Assembly (NCBI RefSeq): GCF_014196305.1
Contig: NZ_JACIDJ010000001.1
Coordinates: 1,226,290 to 1,290,289 of the forward strand
DNA: 64,000 nucleotides
Direction of reading: 5' to 3'
Source: Roseococcus suduntuyensis
GTDB taxonomy: Bacteria > Pseudomonadota > Alphaproteobacteria > Acetobacterales > Acetobacteraceae
In this document: in pieces, positions 31,551-41,388 of the stretch
How positions within the stretch are numbered: position 1 is the first letter of the stretch
Layout: every line of letters begins with the position of its first letter
Notes under the pieces: generated by a model
What the model was told of the DNA's origin: nothing
Database searches by the model: none
Seen by the model: only the letters and a program-made list of their open reading frames with translations
Made by a program: the position numbers and the translations under genes

Positions 31551-32945
31551 ATGGATTTCGACACCGTCTATGACGTGCTGGTGGTGGGCGGCGGCAATGC
31601 CGCGCTCTCCGCCGCCATCACCGCCCGCAAGCTCGGCGCCTCGGTGGTGGTGGCCGAACACGCCCCCAAGCCCATGCGCGGCGGCAATTCGCGCCACACC
31701 CGCAACCTGCGGGCGCTGCACCCGGCACCGACCGACGTGCTGACCGAAAGCTACCTGGAAGAGGAATACTGGGACGACCTGCTGCGCGTCACGGGCGGCC
31801 GCACGGATGAGCACCTGGCCCGCATGTGCATCCGCGCGAGCGAACATGCGCCTGGTTTCCTGCGCGATTGCGGGGTGGTGTTCCAGCCCTCGCTCTCCGG
31901 CACGCTGAGCCTGTCGCGCACCAACGCCTTCTTCCTGGGTGGGGGCAAGGCGCTGGTGAACGCGCTGTACCGCACGGCGGAGAAGCTCGGCATCACCATC
32001 CTCTACGACACCGAGGTGCAGCACATCGCCGTCGAGGAAGGCCATGCGACGGAGGCCATCGTCTCCTGGCGCGGCTTTCCGCAGCGCATCCGCTTCAAGG
32101 CGCTGGTGGCCTCCGCCGGCGGGTTCCAGGCGAACCGCGAATGGCTGCGGCAATACTGGGGCGATGCTGCGGACCGCTTCCAGGTGCGCGGCACGCCCTA
32201 TGCCCAGGGCACGGTGCTGAAGGACCTGCTGGCCTCCGGCGTGCAGGAGGTGGGCGACCCCACGCAGTTCCATGCGGTGGCCAACGACGCCCGCGCGCCG
32301 ATGGAGGATGGCGGGCTGGCCATGCGGCTGGACTGCGTGCCTTTCTCCATCGTGGTGAACCAGAAGGTCGAGCGGTTCTACGACGAGGGCGAGGATGTCT
32401 GGCCCAAGCGCTACGCCATCTGGGGGCGGATGATCGCGCAGCAGCCGATGTCCCGCGCCTATGCCATCACCGACAGCCAGGCGCTGCACAACTACCTGCC
32501 GAGCGTATTCCCGCCGATGCGCGCGAACAGCGTGCGTGAGTTGGCCGGGATGATGGACCTGGACCCGGACAAGCTCGAAGCCCTGGTCGCGCGCTACAAT
32601 GCCAGCGTGCGCGACGGCACCTTCACGCCCATGAAGCCCGATGACTGCCGGACCGAGGGCCTGACCCCGCCGAAAAGCCACTGGGCGCGGCGCATCGAGG
32701 TGCCGCCCTTCATCGGGCACCCGCTGGCGCCGGGCATCACCTTCACCTTCCTGGGCGTGAAGGTGAACGACAAGGCGCGGGTGATCATGGCGGACGGCAA
32801 GCCCAGTGCGAACATGTTCGCCAGCGGCGAGATCATGGCTGGCAATATCCTGGGCCAGGGCTATCTGGCGGGCTTCGGAATGACGATCGGCACCGTCTTC
32901 GGGCGGCTGGCCGGGGAGGGGGCGGCCCAAAATGCGCGAAACTGA
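31551..32945 (+). CDS. tcuA: FAD-dependent tricarballylate dehydrogenase TcuA
   Basis: This is a 464-residue flavoprotein of the fumarate reductase/succinate dehydrogenase flavoprotein family. The FAD motif GGGNAALSAA is near residue 13 and a C-terminal FASGEIMAGNILGQGYLAG closes the FAD site. TcuA oxidises tricarballylate to cis-aconitate and passes electrons to TcuB. The call rests on length and the immediate partner, a TcuB-like gene that overlaps it by 14 bases. Neither the transporter TcuC nor the regulator TcuR is nearby. Confidence 0.85.
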   Translation: MDFDTVYDVLVVGGGNAALSAAITARKLGASVVVAEHAPKPMRGGNSRHTRNLRALHPAPTDVLTESYLEEEYWDDLLRVTGGRTDEHLARMCIRASEHAPGFLRDCGVVFQPSLSGTLSLSRTNAFFLGGGKALVNALYRTAEKLGITILYDTEVQHIAVEEGHATEAIVSWRGFPQRIRFKALVASAGGFQANREWLRQYWGDAADRFQVRGTPYAQGTVLKDLLASGVQEVGDPTQFHAVANDARAPMEDGGLAMRLDCVPFSIVVNQKVERFYDEGEDVWPKRYAIWGRMIAQQPMSRAYAITDSQALHNYLPSVFPPMRANSVRELAGMMDLDPDKLEALVARYNASVRDGTFTPMKPDDCRTEGLTPPKSHWARRIEVPPFIGHPLAPGITFTFLGVKVNDKARVIMADGKPSANMFASGEIMAGNILGQGYLAGFGMTIGTVFGRLAGEGAAQNARN

Positions 32946-34095
32946 GACCACGGCCGAAGCCCGGCGGCAGATGGAAATCTGCAATGCCTGCCGTTACTGC
33001 GAGGGCTATTGCGCGGTCTTCCCGGCCATGGCGATGCGGCGGGAATTCTCCACCGGGGACCTGACGCACCTGGCCAACCTCTGCCATGGCTGCAAGGGCT
33101 GCTACCACGCCTGCCAATACGCGCCGCCGCACGCCTTCGGGGTGAACATCCCGCAGACCTTCGCCACGCTCCGCGCCGAAAGCTATGCCGAATACGCCTG
33201 GCCGCCCGCCATGGGCCGGCTGTTCGAGCGCAACGGCACGGTGGTGGTGCTGGTGACCTTCCTCGCACTCACGGCCGTGCTGCTGCTGACCATGGGGCTG
33301 CAGGACCCGGCCATCCTCTACACGGCGCAGACGGGCACGGGCGCCTTCTTCCGCGTGATCCCCTACTGGCTGATGACGGGGCTGGCGACGGTCACCTTCG
33401 GCTATGCGCTCTTCGCCATGGCGATGGGCGCGCTGCGCTACTGGCGCGGCACGGCGCCGGGGGCGGGCCAAAGGCCCATCACGCCGGCACCCGTCGCCAC
33501 CGCGGCCTTCGACATCCTGACGCTGCGAAACCTGGGCGGCGGCGGGCATGGCTGCAACGACCTGGACGACAGCTTCGCGCAGAAGCGGCGCTGGCTGCAC
33601 CACGCCATGTTCTACGGCTTCATGCTGTGCTTCGCGGCGACGACGACGGGCGCCTTCTACCACCACTTCCTGGGCTGGAAGTCACCGCACCACTTCCTGA
33701 GCCTGCCCGTGCAGTTCGGCACCTGGGGCGGGGTGCTGCTGTGCATCGGCACGGCGGGGTTGATCTGGGTGAAGACGGTGACGGACCCGGTGCCGGTGGC
33801 GAAGAAGCTGCTGGGCAGCGAATACGCCATGCTGTCGCTGCTGTTCCTGGTGTCCATCACCGGGCTGCTGCTGCTGGTGGTGCGGCACACGGGGGCGATG
33901 GGCGTGATGCTGGCGGTGCATCTGGGCCTGGTCTTGGCCTTCTTCCTGCTGCTGCCCTACAGCAAGATGGTGCATGGGGTGTATCGGGGCCTGGCCCTGC
34001 TGCGCAACGCGCAGGAGCGTGGGGCGGAGACCGGTGCCGCCCCGGCCAAGGCGCCTTCCGGCAAGGCCACGCTGAAGGCGGCGAGCGCGAGCTGA
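32932..34095 (+). CDS. tcuB: Tricarballylate utilization protein TcuB (iron-sulfur, heme b membrane protein)
   Basis: This is a 387-residue membrane electron carrier. Two N-terminal iron-sulfur motifs are seen: CNACRYCEGYC (near 17-27) and CHGCKGCYHAC (near 50-60). About six transmembrane helices follow, with several histidines (WLHHAMFY, FYHHFLGW) as likely heme b ligands. It re-oxidises the TcuA flavin and passes electrons to quinone. The ATG at 32932 overlaps tcuA. The C-terminus is an Ala/Lys-rich tail without features. Confidence 0.9.
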   Translation: MRETETTAEARRQMEICNACRYCEGYCAVFPAMAMRREFSTGDLTHLANLCHGCKGCYHACQYAPPHAFGVNIPQTFATLRAESYAEYAWPPAMGRLFERNGTVVVLVTFLALTAVLLLTMGLQDPAILYTAQTGTGAFFRVIPYWLMTGLATVTFGYALFAMAMGALRYWRGTAPGAGQRPITPAPVATAAFDILTLRNLGGGGHGCNDLDDSFAQKRRWLHHAMFYGFMLCFAATTTGAFYHHFLGWKSPHHFLSLPVQFGTWGGVLLCIGTAGLIWVKTVTDPVPVAKKLLGSEYAMLSLLFLVSITGLLLLVVRHTGAMGVMLAVHLGLVLAFFLLLPYSKMVHGVYRGLALLRNAQERGAETGAAPAKAPSGKATLKAASAS

Positions 34096-34191
34096 GGGGA
34101 GCGCCCCTCAGCGCAGGTGCGGGCTTGTTGTGGCGTGGCTTGCACGGCGCAGCGATCGCAACCGTGCAGAACTAACTCCAAGTTCAAAGTG

Positions 34192-34296
34192 TCCGGCCGC
34201 AAAGCGGCCGGCGCGCCCAGACGAACCGAGCGGCCAGCACAGCTGAAGCGGCGCGCAAGCCCAGCGGCCGGAGGCCGCGCCCGGCGCCTGAGGGCG
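34192..34296. repeat. Family A intergenic repeat, copy 2
   Basis: This copy runs from TCCGGCCGCAAAGCGGCCGG to CGCCTGAGGGCG, about 105 bp. It lies between the convergent tcuB and lpdA genes, the same kind of place as copy 1. The middle part (GCGCGCAAGCCCAGCGGCCG) is nearly identical to copy 1. It may form a hairpin that ends both transcripts. Confidence 0.8.
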
Positions 34297-34320
34297 CAAA
34301 AACGCTGGCCGCGCGAGACT

Positions 34321-35712
<1,392 letters not shown>

Positions 35713-35877
35713 GCTCTGCCCCTCAACCTGGAAAATCGCGGCGGACCTTGGCGCGGGGCGGCGCGGGATGCAAGGCGCGGGGGAATGGTTCCGCTTGGCA
35801 AGGGGCTTTGGGCCGGTCCACCATGCCACTTCCAAGGGCGCCGACAGACGCGCCCTGCCCGAAGGAGGAGCTTCCGC

Positions 35878-36867
35878 ATGACTTTCAAGCCCGGTCCGTT
35901 CTCGCGCCGCACCGCCATTGCCGCCGCCGTCGCGGCCCCTCTCGCCACGCCACGCCTGGCCGGCGCCCAGGCCGGTTTTCCGACGCGCCCCATCAAGCTG
36001 ATCGTGCCCTGGCCGCCAGGCGGCAGTTCGGACGTGCATCTGCGCAGCCTGGCCGACATCGCCTCGCGCCATTTCGGCCATCCGGTCACCATCGAGAACC
36101 GCGCGGGCGCCGGCGGCACGCTGCACGCCGTGCACCTGGCGCGCGAGGCGCGGCCGGATGGCTACACCGTCGGCCAGATGCACCTTTCCGTGGTGCGGCG
36201 CCCCTTCCTGGTGCGCCAGCCGCAATGGGACACCACCACCGATTTCACGCACATCATCGGCCTGACGGGGTGGTTGTTCGGCATCGCGGTGCGGGCGGAC
36301 AGCCCCATCCAGACCTTCGCGGACCTGCTGGCCGAGGCCCGGCGCCGCCCGGGCGAACTCAGCTATTCCACCTCCGGCATCGCCACCACCAATCATTTGG
36401 CCATGGAGGACATCGCGGGGCGGGAGAACGTCCAGCTCATCCATGTGCCCTTCCGCGGGGCGTCCGAGGGCATCACCGCCGTGCTGGGCGGGCAGGTGAC
36501 CATGATCGCCGACAGCTCCACCTGGGCGCCGCATGTCGAGGCGGGGCGGATGCGCGCGCTGTGCGTCTGGAGCGCCGAGCGCGCGCCGCGCTTCCCCGAC
36601 GTGCCCACCCTGCGCGAGCTGGGCTATGACATCGTCGTCACCTCCAACTACGGCATCAGCGGCCCGCCGCGCATGGACCCGGGCATCGCCCGCAACCTGC
36701 ACGACGCCTTCAAGCAGGCGCTGATGAGCGAGGAGAACACCCGCGTCCGCAACCAGTTCGACATGCCGACCGTCTATCTCGACACCGAGCAGTATCGCGA
36801 CTTCATCGTCCAGCGCGCGGCCTATGAGCGCGAGATGGTGACGCGCCTCGGCATCCGGATGGAATGA
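35878..36867 (+). CDS. Bug/TctC family tripartite tricarboxylate receptor
   Basis: This is a 329-residue periplasmic receptor. The signal peptide is Tat-like (SRRTAIAAAVAAPLATPRLA, ending near GAQA). The Bug family pattern PTRPIKLIVPWPPGGSSD (near residue 35) and ENRAGAGGTL (near 80) are clear, followed by IHVPFRGASEGITAVLGG. It binds a carboxylate for a TctAB-type permease; no TctA/B genes lie nearby. A GAAGGAGGAG ribosome site precedes the ATG at 35878. Orphan Bug receptors of this kind are very common in Roseomonas-type genomes. Confidence 0.92.
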   Translation: MTFKPGPFSRRTAIAAAVAAPLATPRLAGAQAGFPTRPIKLIVPWPPGGSSDVHLRSLADIASRHFGHPVTIENRAGAGGTLHAVHLAREARPDGYTVGQMHLSVVRRPFLVRQPQWDTTTDFTHIIGLTGWLFGIAVRADSPIQTFADLLAEARRRPGELSYSTSGIATTNHLAMEDIAGRENVQLIHVPFRGASEGITAVLGGQVTMIADSSTWAPHVEAGRMRALCVWSAERAPRFPDVPTLRELGYDIVVTSNYGISGPPRMDPGIARNLHDAFKQALMSEENTRVRNQFDMPTVYLDTEQYRDFIVQRAAYEREMVTRLGIRME

Positions 36868-36886
36868 TCCACAACGAATGACCACC

Positions 36887-36920
36887 GGGGGGGTGCGCGG
36901 CCATCGCGCCCCCTTCCTTT
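36887..36920 (+). terminator. Possible Rho-independent terminator after the Bug gene
   Basis: GGGG then T then GCGCG (36890-36899) can pair with CGCGCCCCC (36905-36913), with the T bulged. TTCCTTTC follows. The run of T is imperfect, so the call is moderate. It lies between the Bug gene and the hydrolase gene. Confidence 0.4.
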
Positions 36921-36938
36921 CATTGGAACCCCCACAGC

Positions 36939-37778
36939 ATGAGCTTCCCCCACCGCGCCGGCACCCTGGCGCGCCCCGACTGCACTTTGGCCTATGAGGT
37001 GACGGGGCAGGGGCCGCCCTTGGTCTTCGCCCATGGGCTGGGGGGGTGCCTGATGTCCTGGTGGCAGCAGGTGGCGCATTTCGCGGCGAACTACACCTGC
37101 ATCGCCTTCTCGCACCGGGGCTTTTACCCCTCCACCGCGCCCGAGGGTGGGGTGGACCCGGCGGAATACGCGCCGGACCTGGCCGCCCTGCTGGACCATC
37201 TGGGCCATGGCGAGGTGGCGCTGGTCTGCCAGTCCATGGGCGGCTGGACGGGGGTGGAATTCGCCATCGCCCATCCGGGACGCGTGAAGGCGCTGGTGCT
37301 GGCCGCGACCACGGGCTCGCTCGACCCGCGCCAGGCGGCGGCGCCGGTGCCGGAGCGGCTCGCCCCCTGGCAGGCGGAGAGTGCCGCGGCGCGCGCGGCC
37401 ATGCTGGAACGGCACATCCTGCCCGCCTCCGGCCCGCACATGGCGGCCGAAAGCCCGGCGCTGGCGCATCTGTATCGTCAGATCAACGGGCTGACGCGCG
37501 GCTGGGACCGCGAGGCGCTGCGCGCCCGCCTGGGCGCCGCCCGCATCCGCCCGCCGGCCGACCTGGCCGCCGCGCGCTGCCCCGTGCTGTTCCTGGCCAA
37601 TGGCGAGGACCAGGTGCTGCCGCCCTTCGCCCCCGCCGGGATGGTGGACGCCATCCCGGGCGCGCGGGTGGCCATGATCCCGGCCGCCGGGCACTCCGCC
37701 TATTTCGAGAAGCCGGCCGCCTTCAATGCGCTGGTCGAGGCCTTCCTGGTGGAGAACGGCTGGGGGTCGGCGCGTTGA
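36939..37778 (+). CDS. Alpha/beta hydrolase
   Basis: This is a 279-residue alpha/beta-fold enzyme. The oxyanion motif is FAHGLGG near residue 30. The nucleophile elbow CQSMGG is near 95, with Ser the likely nucleophile. The C-terminal His lies in AAGHSAYFEKP near 250, and the acid is probably the Asp in ANGEDQVLP. It resembles 3-oxoadipate enol-lactonase-like and other lactone or ester hydrolases; the substrate cannot be told. It sits between a Bug receptor and a TAXI receptor on the same strand, so it may act on a carboxylate imported by either. Confidence 0.85.
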   Translation: MSFPHRAGTLARPDCTLAYEVTGQGPPLVFAHGLGGCLMSWWQQVAHFAANYTCIAFSHRGFYPSTAPEGGVDPAEYAPDLAALLDHLGHGEVALVCQSMGGWTGVEFAIAHPGRVKALVLAATTGSLDPRQAAAPVPERLAPWQAESAAARAAMLERHILPASGPHMAAESPALAHLYRQINGLTRGWDREALRARLGAARIRPPADLAAARCPVLFLANGEDQVLPPFAPAGMVDAIPGARVAMIPAAGHSAYFEKPAAFNALVEAFLVENGWGSAR

Positions 37779-37836
37779 CAGCCTGCGCCTTCCTGGCCGA
37801 CAAACCCCGTAACGAAAAGCAGAGGAGGCTGTCCAG

Positions 37837-39000
37837 ATGATCACCCGCCGCAACACGTTCGCCCTTGGTGGCGCCGCCCTCGGTGGTGCCTTTGGCGCCG
37901 CGGGCCTCGCCACGCCCGCGCTGGCGCAGACCCGCAACCTCGCCAACCTGCCCGCCACCATGATCTGGTCGGTCTATGATGTGGGCTCGACCGGCTATGT
38001 CGAGGCCTCGGCCATTTCGGACGCGCTGGGTCGCGCCCATGGCACCCGCGTGCGGCTGCAGCCCTCGGGCACCTCCATCGGCCGCATCCTGCCGCTGAAG
38101 CAGCGCCGCGCGAGCCATGCCTGGCTGGCCAACGAGCTCTACTTCGCCGCCGAGGGCCTCTACGAATATGCCACGCCGGACTGGGGCCCGCAGGATTTCC
38201 GCGTGCTGGCCGGGCGCAAGAACGCCTTCTCGGTGGTGGCGACGCGCGAGAGCGGGATCACGAAGCCCGAGGATCTGCGCGGCAAGCGCATGGCCTGGGT
38301 GCCGGCCAATTCCTCGGTGAACATCAAGGTCGAGCCCATCCTGGCCTTCGCGGGCCTCACGCTGAACGACGTGCAGATCGTGCAGTTCCCCTCCTATGCC
38401 GCGAGCCTGCGCGCGCTGATCGAGGGCCGCGCCGATTGCGCCGGCGCCGCCCCGGCCGCCGCCGTGCTGCGTGAGCTGGAGGCGAGCCCGCGCGGCATCT
38501 CCTGGGTGCAGCTCGACCCCAACAATGCCGAGGGCTGGGCGCGGGCGCAGCGCGCCGTGCCCTTCGTGGAACCCTTCGCGGAGACCATCGGGGCCGGCAT
38601 GTCCGAGCAGAACCCGGTGAACGTCATGGGCTATCGCTACCCCATGATCACGGTGAACGCCGATGCCGCCGAGGCCGAGGTCTATGCGCTGATGACGGCC
38701 ATCACCGACAGCTTCGACATGTTCAAGGACACCAACCCGATCATGCCGCGCTGGGCCATGAACCTGGCCGGCACGCCGCCGATGGACGCGCCCTTCCACG
38801 AGGGCGCCATCCGCTTCCTGCGTGAGCGCAACATCTGGAATGCCGACATCCAGCGCTGGCAGGACACCACGCTGACCCGCCTCAACACGCTGCGCGCCGC
38901 CTGGGCCGAATTCCTGCCCGGCGCCCGCAGCCAGCCGGCCGAGGCCTTCGCCGCGGCCTGGACCGAACGGCGCCGCGCCGCACTCGCCACCCTCGGCTGA
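37837..39000 (+). CDS. TAXI family TRAP transporter solute-binding protein
   Basis: This is a 387-residue periplasmic receptor of the TAXI class. A Tat-like signal (MITRRNTFALGGAALGGAFG) ends near ALAQT. The body begins with TMIWSVYDVGSTGYVEAS and continues with LPLKQRRASHAWLANELYF, typical of the family. It has an AGAGGAGG ribosome site 7 bases upstream of the ATG. The matching fused permease follows after a strong terminator, so the receptor is probably made in excess. The substrate is unknown; TAXI systems carry glutamate or other carboxylates. Confidence 0.88.
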   Translation: MITRRNTFALGGAALGGAFGAAGLATPALAQTRNLANLPATMIWSVYDVGSTGYVEASAISDALGRAHGTRVRLQPSGTSIGRILPLKQRRASHAWLANELYFAAEGLYEYATPDWGPQDFRVLAGRKNAFSVVATRESGITKPEDLRGKRMAWVPANSSVNIKVEPILAFAGLTLNDVQIVQFPSYAASLRALIEGRADCAGAAPAAAVLRELEASPRGISWVQLDPNNAEGWARAQRAVPFVEPFAETIGAGMSEQNPVNVMGYRYPMITVNADAAEAEVYALMTAITDSFDMFKDTNPIMPRWAMNLAGTPPMDAPFHEGAIRFLRERNIWNADIQRWQDTTLTRLNTLRAAWAEFLPGARSQPAEAFAAAWTERRRAALATLG

Positions 39001-39009
39001 GCCCCTTCA

Positions 39010-39039
39010 CCGCCGCCGGACCCCCCGGCGGCGGTTTTT
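39010..39039 (+). terminator. Rho-independent terminator between the TAXI receptor and the permease
   Basis: A perfect 10-bp stem, CCGCCGCCGG (39010-39019) with CCGGCGGCGG (39025-39034), has a five-base loop and is followed by five T. This is the strongest terminator I see in the window. It sits inside the operon and would reduce read-through into the permease gene. Confidence 0.85.
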
Positions 39040-39067
39040 CTTTCACCTCCCGTCCGGTTCCCCCCGC

Positions 39068-41002
39068 ATGTCCAGCACCGTCGCCGCCGCCCCCGCCATC
39101 GAGGACCCGGAGGCGCGGTCCTCCCGCCTGACAGGGGCCGCCTTCTGGGCGGCCTTCGTTCTTTCATCGGCGGGGCTGCTGCTGACCATCAACCAGGTGT
39201 TCAACCTGGGCGTGGGCGGGTTCCGGCCGATCAGCACGGCCTATTACTACCTCATCATCGGCTGCTTCGGCGCCTTCGCCTTCCTGGCCTTCCCGGCCAT
39301 CAAGCGGCAGAAGACGCATGTGCCCTGGTTCGACTGGGTGCTGGCGGCGGCGACGCTGGGCATCAGCGTGTGGCTGGCCACCGTCTCGCTCACCATCCAG
39401 CTCGCGGGCTGGAACGCGACGGCGCCCGACTGGGCGGCCTGGCTGGGTGTCGCGCTGATCGTGATGATCCTGGATGGGGTGCGGCGCACTGGCGAGAACG
39501 TGCTGTTCTTCGCCTGCCTCATCTTCGGCGCCTTTCCCATCTTCGCGGGCGAGATGCCGGGCTTCCTCTGGGGCGTGGAGTTCAGCCCGCTCGACACGGT
39601 GCGCGAGCATGTCTTCGGCACCGAGAGCATCATCGGCATCCCCATGCAGGTGGTGGCCGACACGCTGATCGGCTTCCTGGTCTTCGGCGTGGTGCTGTCG
39701 GCCACGGGCGGGGCCGCCTTCTTCATGGATTTCGCACTCGCCTTGATGGGCACCTCGCGCGGAGGGCCGGCCAAGGTGGCGGTGGTGTCGTCCGCCACCT
39801 TCGGCATGCTGTCGGGCAGCCCCACCTCCAACGTGCTGACGACGGGCACGCTCACCATCCCGACCATGAAGCGCTGCGGCTATTCGGCGCATTACGCGGG
39901 CGCGGTGGAGGCCTGTTCCTCCACCGGTGGCGCCCTGATGCCGCCGGTGATGGGGGCCGCGGCCTTCATCATGGCCACCTTCCTGAACGTGCCCTATGCC
40001 GAGGTGATGCTGGCGGCGCTGCTGCCCTCGGTGCTGTTCTACGCCGCGCTGTTCCTGCAGACCGACCTCTACGCCGTGCGGAAGGGGCTCAGGGGCGTGC
40101 CGAAGTCGGAGGTGCCGCCGCTCGGGCCCACGCTGGCTTCGGGCTGGTATTTCATCGGCGCCATCGTGGGGCTGACGGTGCTGCTGCTGGCCTTCCGGAT
40201 GGAGGCGCAGGCGCCCTTCTGGGTCTGCCTCTTCCTGCTGGTGGTGGCGGTGCTGCGGCGCAAGACGACCGGGTTCAACCTGATGTCCTTCTGCCGGCTG
40301 GTGGTGGATGGCGGGCAGGCGGTGGCGCAGATCGTGGCACTCATCGCGGGCATCGGCCTCATCATCGGGGCGCTGTCGGTGACGGGCGTGGCCAACTCCT
40401 TCTCGCGCGAGCTGGTGCAGTATGCGGCGGGCAATATCGGGCTGCTGCTGTTCTTCGGCGCCATCACCAGCTTCATCCTGGGCATGGGGATGACGGCATC
40501 CGCCTGCTACATCTTCCTGGCCATCGTGCTGGCGCCCGCGCTGGTGCAGGCGGGGTTGGACCCGATGGCCTCGCATCTCTACGTCCTCTACTGGGGCATC
40601 GTCTCCTTCATCACGCCGCCGGTGGCGCTGGCGGCGATCGCCGCGGCCTCCATCGCGAAGTCCTCGCCGATGAAGACGGGGCTGATGTCGCTGCGGATCG
40701 GCTGCCTGCTGATGCTGTTGCCGGTGCTGTTCGTGCTGCAGCCGGCGCTGATCCTGCGGGGCGACCTGCCGCTGATCCTGCAATCGGTGGCGACGGCGGG
40801 GGTGGCGATCTTCATGCTGGCCTCGGCCTTCGAGGGGTATGTCTATGGCGTGGGGGCCACGCCGATCTGGGCGCGCATCCCCATCCTGGTCGGCGGGCTG
40901 CTGCTGCTGATCCCGGAGGGGATGACGGACCTGCTGGGACTGGGCATCGCGCTGGCGGGCATTCTGGCCATGTGGCTGGCGAGGCCGAGAGTGGCGGCGT
41001 AG
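39068..41002 (+). CDS. TRAP transporter permease, DctQ-DctM fusion (TAXI type)
   Basis: This is a 644-residue membrane protein joining the small DctQ part (about residues 25-170) to the large DctM part (about 180-610). The DctM family features are FGMLSGSPTSNVLTTGTLTI and GGALMPPVMGAAAFIMA in the first half and TSFILGMGMTASACYIFLA with VSFITPPVALAAIAAA in the second half. Around 15 helices are expected. It imports the TAXI receptor's ligand with sodium. The start at 39068 lies just after a terminator hairpin. Confidence 0.92.
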   Translation: MSSTVAAAPAIEDPEARSSRLTGAAFWAAFVLSSAGLLLTINQVFNLGVGGFRPISTAYYYLIIGCFGAFAFLAFPAIKRQKTHVPWFDWVLAAATLGISVWLATVSLTIQLAGWNATAPDWAAWLGVALIVMILDGVRRTGENVLFFACLIFGAFPIFAGEMPGFLWGVEFSPLDTVREHVFGTESIIGIPMQVVADTLIGFLVFGVVLSATGGAAFFMDFALALMGTSRGGPAKVAVVSSATFGMLSGSPTSNVLTTGTLTIPTMKRCGYSAHYAGAVEACSSTGGALMPPVMGAAAFIMATFLNVPYAEVMLAALLPSVLFYAALFLQTDLYAVRKGLRGVPKSEVPPLGPTLASGWYFIGAIVGLTVLLLAFRMEAQAPFWVCLFLLVVAVLRRKTTGFNLMSFCRLVVDGGQAVAQIVALIAGIGLIIGALSVTGVANSFSRELVQYAAGNIGLLLFFGAITSFILGMGMTASACYIFLAIVLAPALVQAGLDPMASHLYVLYWGIVSFITPPVALAAIAAASIAKSSPMKTGLMSLRIGCLLMLLPVLFVLQPALILRGDLPLILQSVATAGVAIFMLASAFEGYVYGVGATPIWARIPILVGGLLLLIPEGMTDLLGLGIALAGILAMWLARPRVAA

Positions 41003-41020
41003 CCACTCGCGCGCCGCCAG

Positions 41021-41130
41021 ACGAATCCGGCCGCACGGCGGCCGGCGCCGCCTACCCCACCGCGCCACCCGCGCATCCGCCGCGCGGCGAAAGCCCAGCG
41101 CGCGGAGCGCGCGCCCGGCGCCTGAGGGCG
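41021..41130. repeat. Family A intergenic repeat, copy 3
   Basis: About 110 bp, beginning ACGAATCCGGCCGCACGGCG and ending CGCCTGAGGGCG. It is followed by copy 4 exactly 140 bp later, with a 30-base spacer. The two are nearly identical, apart from a variable middle section (about 41052-41080). Confidence 0.8.
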
Positions 41131-41160
41131 TGAATCACGATATGGTGGGCGCTCAGTCAG

Positions 41161-41270
41161 ACGAATCCGGCCGCAAGGCGGCCGGCGCCGCCCCACCGAC
41201 CGCGCCACAGGCGCACCCGTCGCGCGGCGAAAGCCCAGCGCGCGGAGCGTGCGCCCGGCGCCTGAGGGCG
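41161..41270. repeat. Family A intergenic repeat, copy 4 (tandem with copy 3)
   Basis: Same element as copy 3. Both start after CAG with ACGAATCCGG and end CCTGAGGGCG. The 386-base gap between the TRAP permease and the RND gene holds only these two copies and a short stretch (41271-41388) that should carry the promoter of the RND genes. I saw no gene in the gap. Confidence 0.8.
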
Positions 41271-41388
41271 TAGATCATGGGGTGTTACAGATCATTTCAT
41301 GGCGCGGAATTGGCCTGCGCGGGGAGTGCCTTTCGTGGGATAACCGCGTGGCAATGCAACCTCGCCCCGCCGGCCGGCCTTCCTTCCG

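Noticed and set aside
34096-34320. Possible small gene or RNA between tcuB and lpdA
   Set aside because: The only structure is the family A repeat; no frame with a plausible protein and no known RNA fold was found.
41003-41388. Insertion sequence remnant suggested by two 110-bp direct repeats
   Set aside because: No transposase fragment and no terminal inverted repeats with target duplications; the same element occurs singly at two other gene ends.
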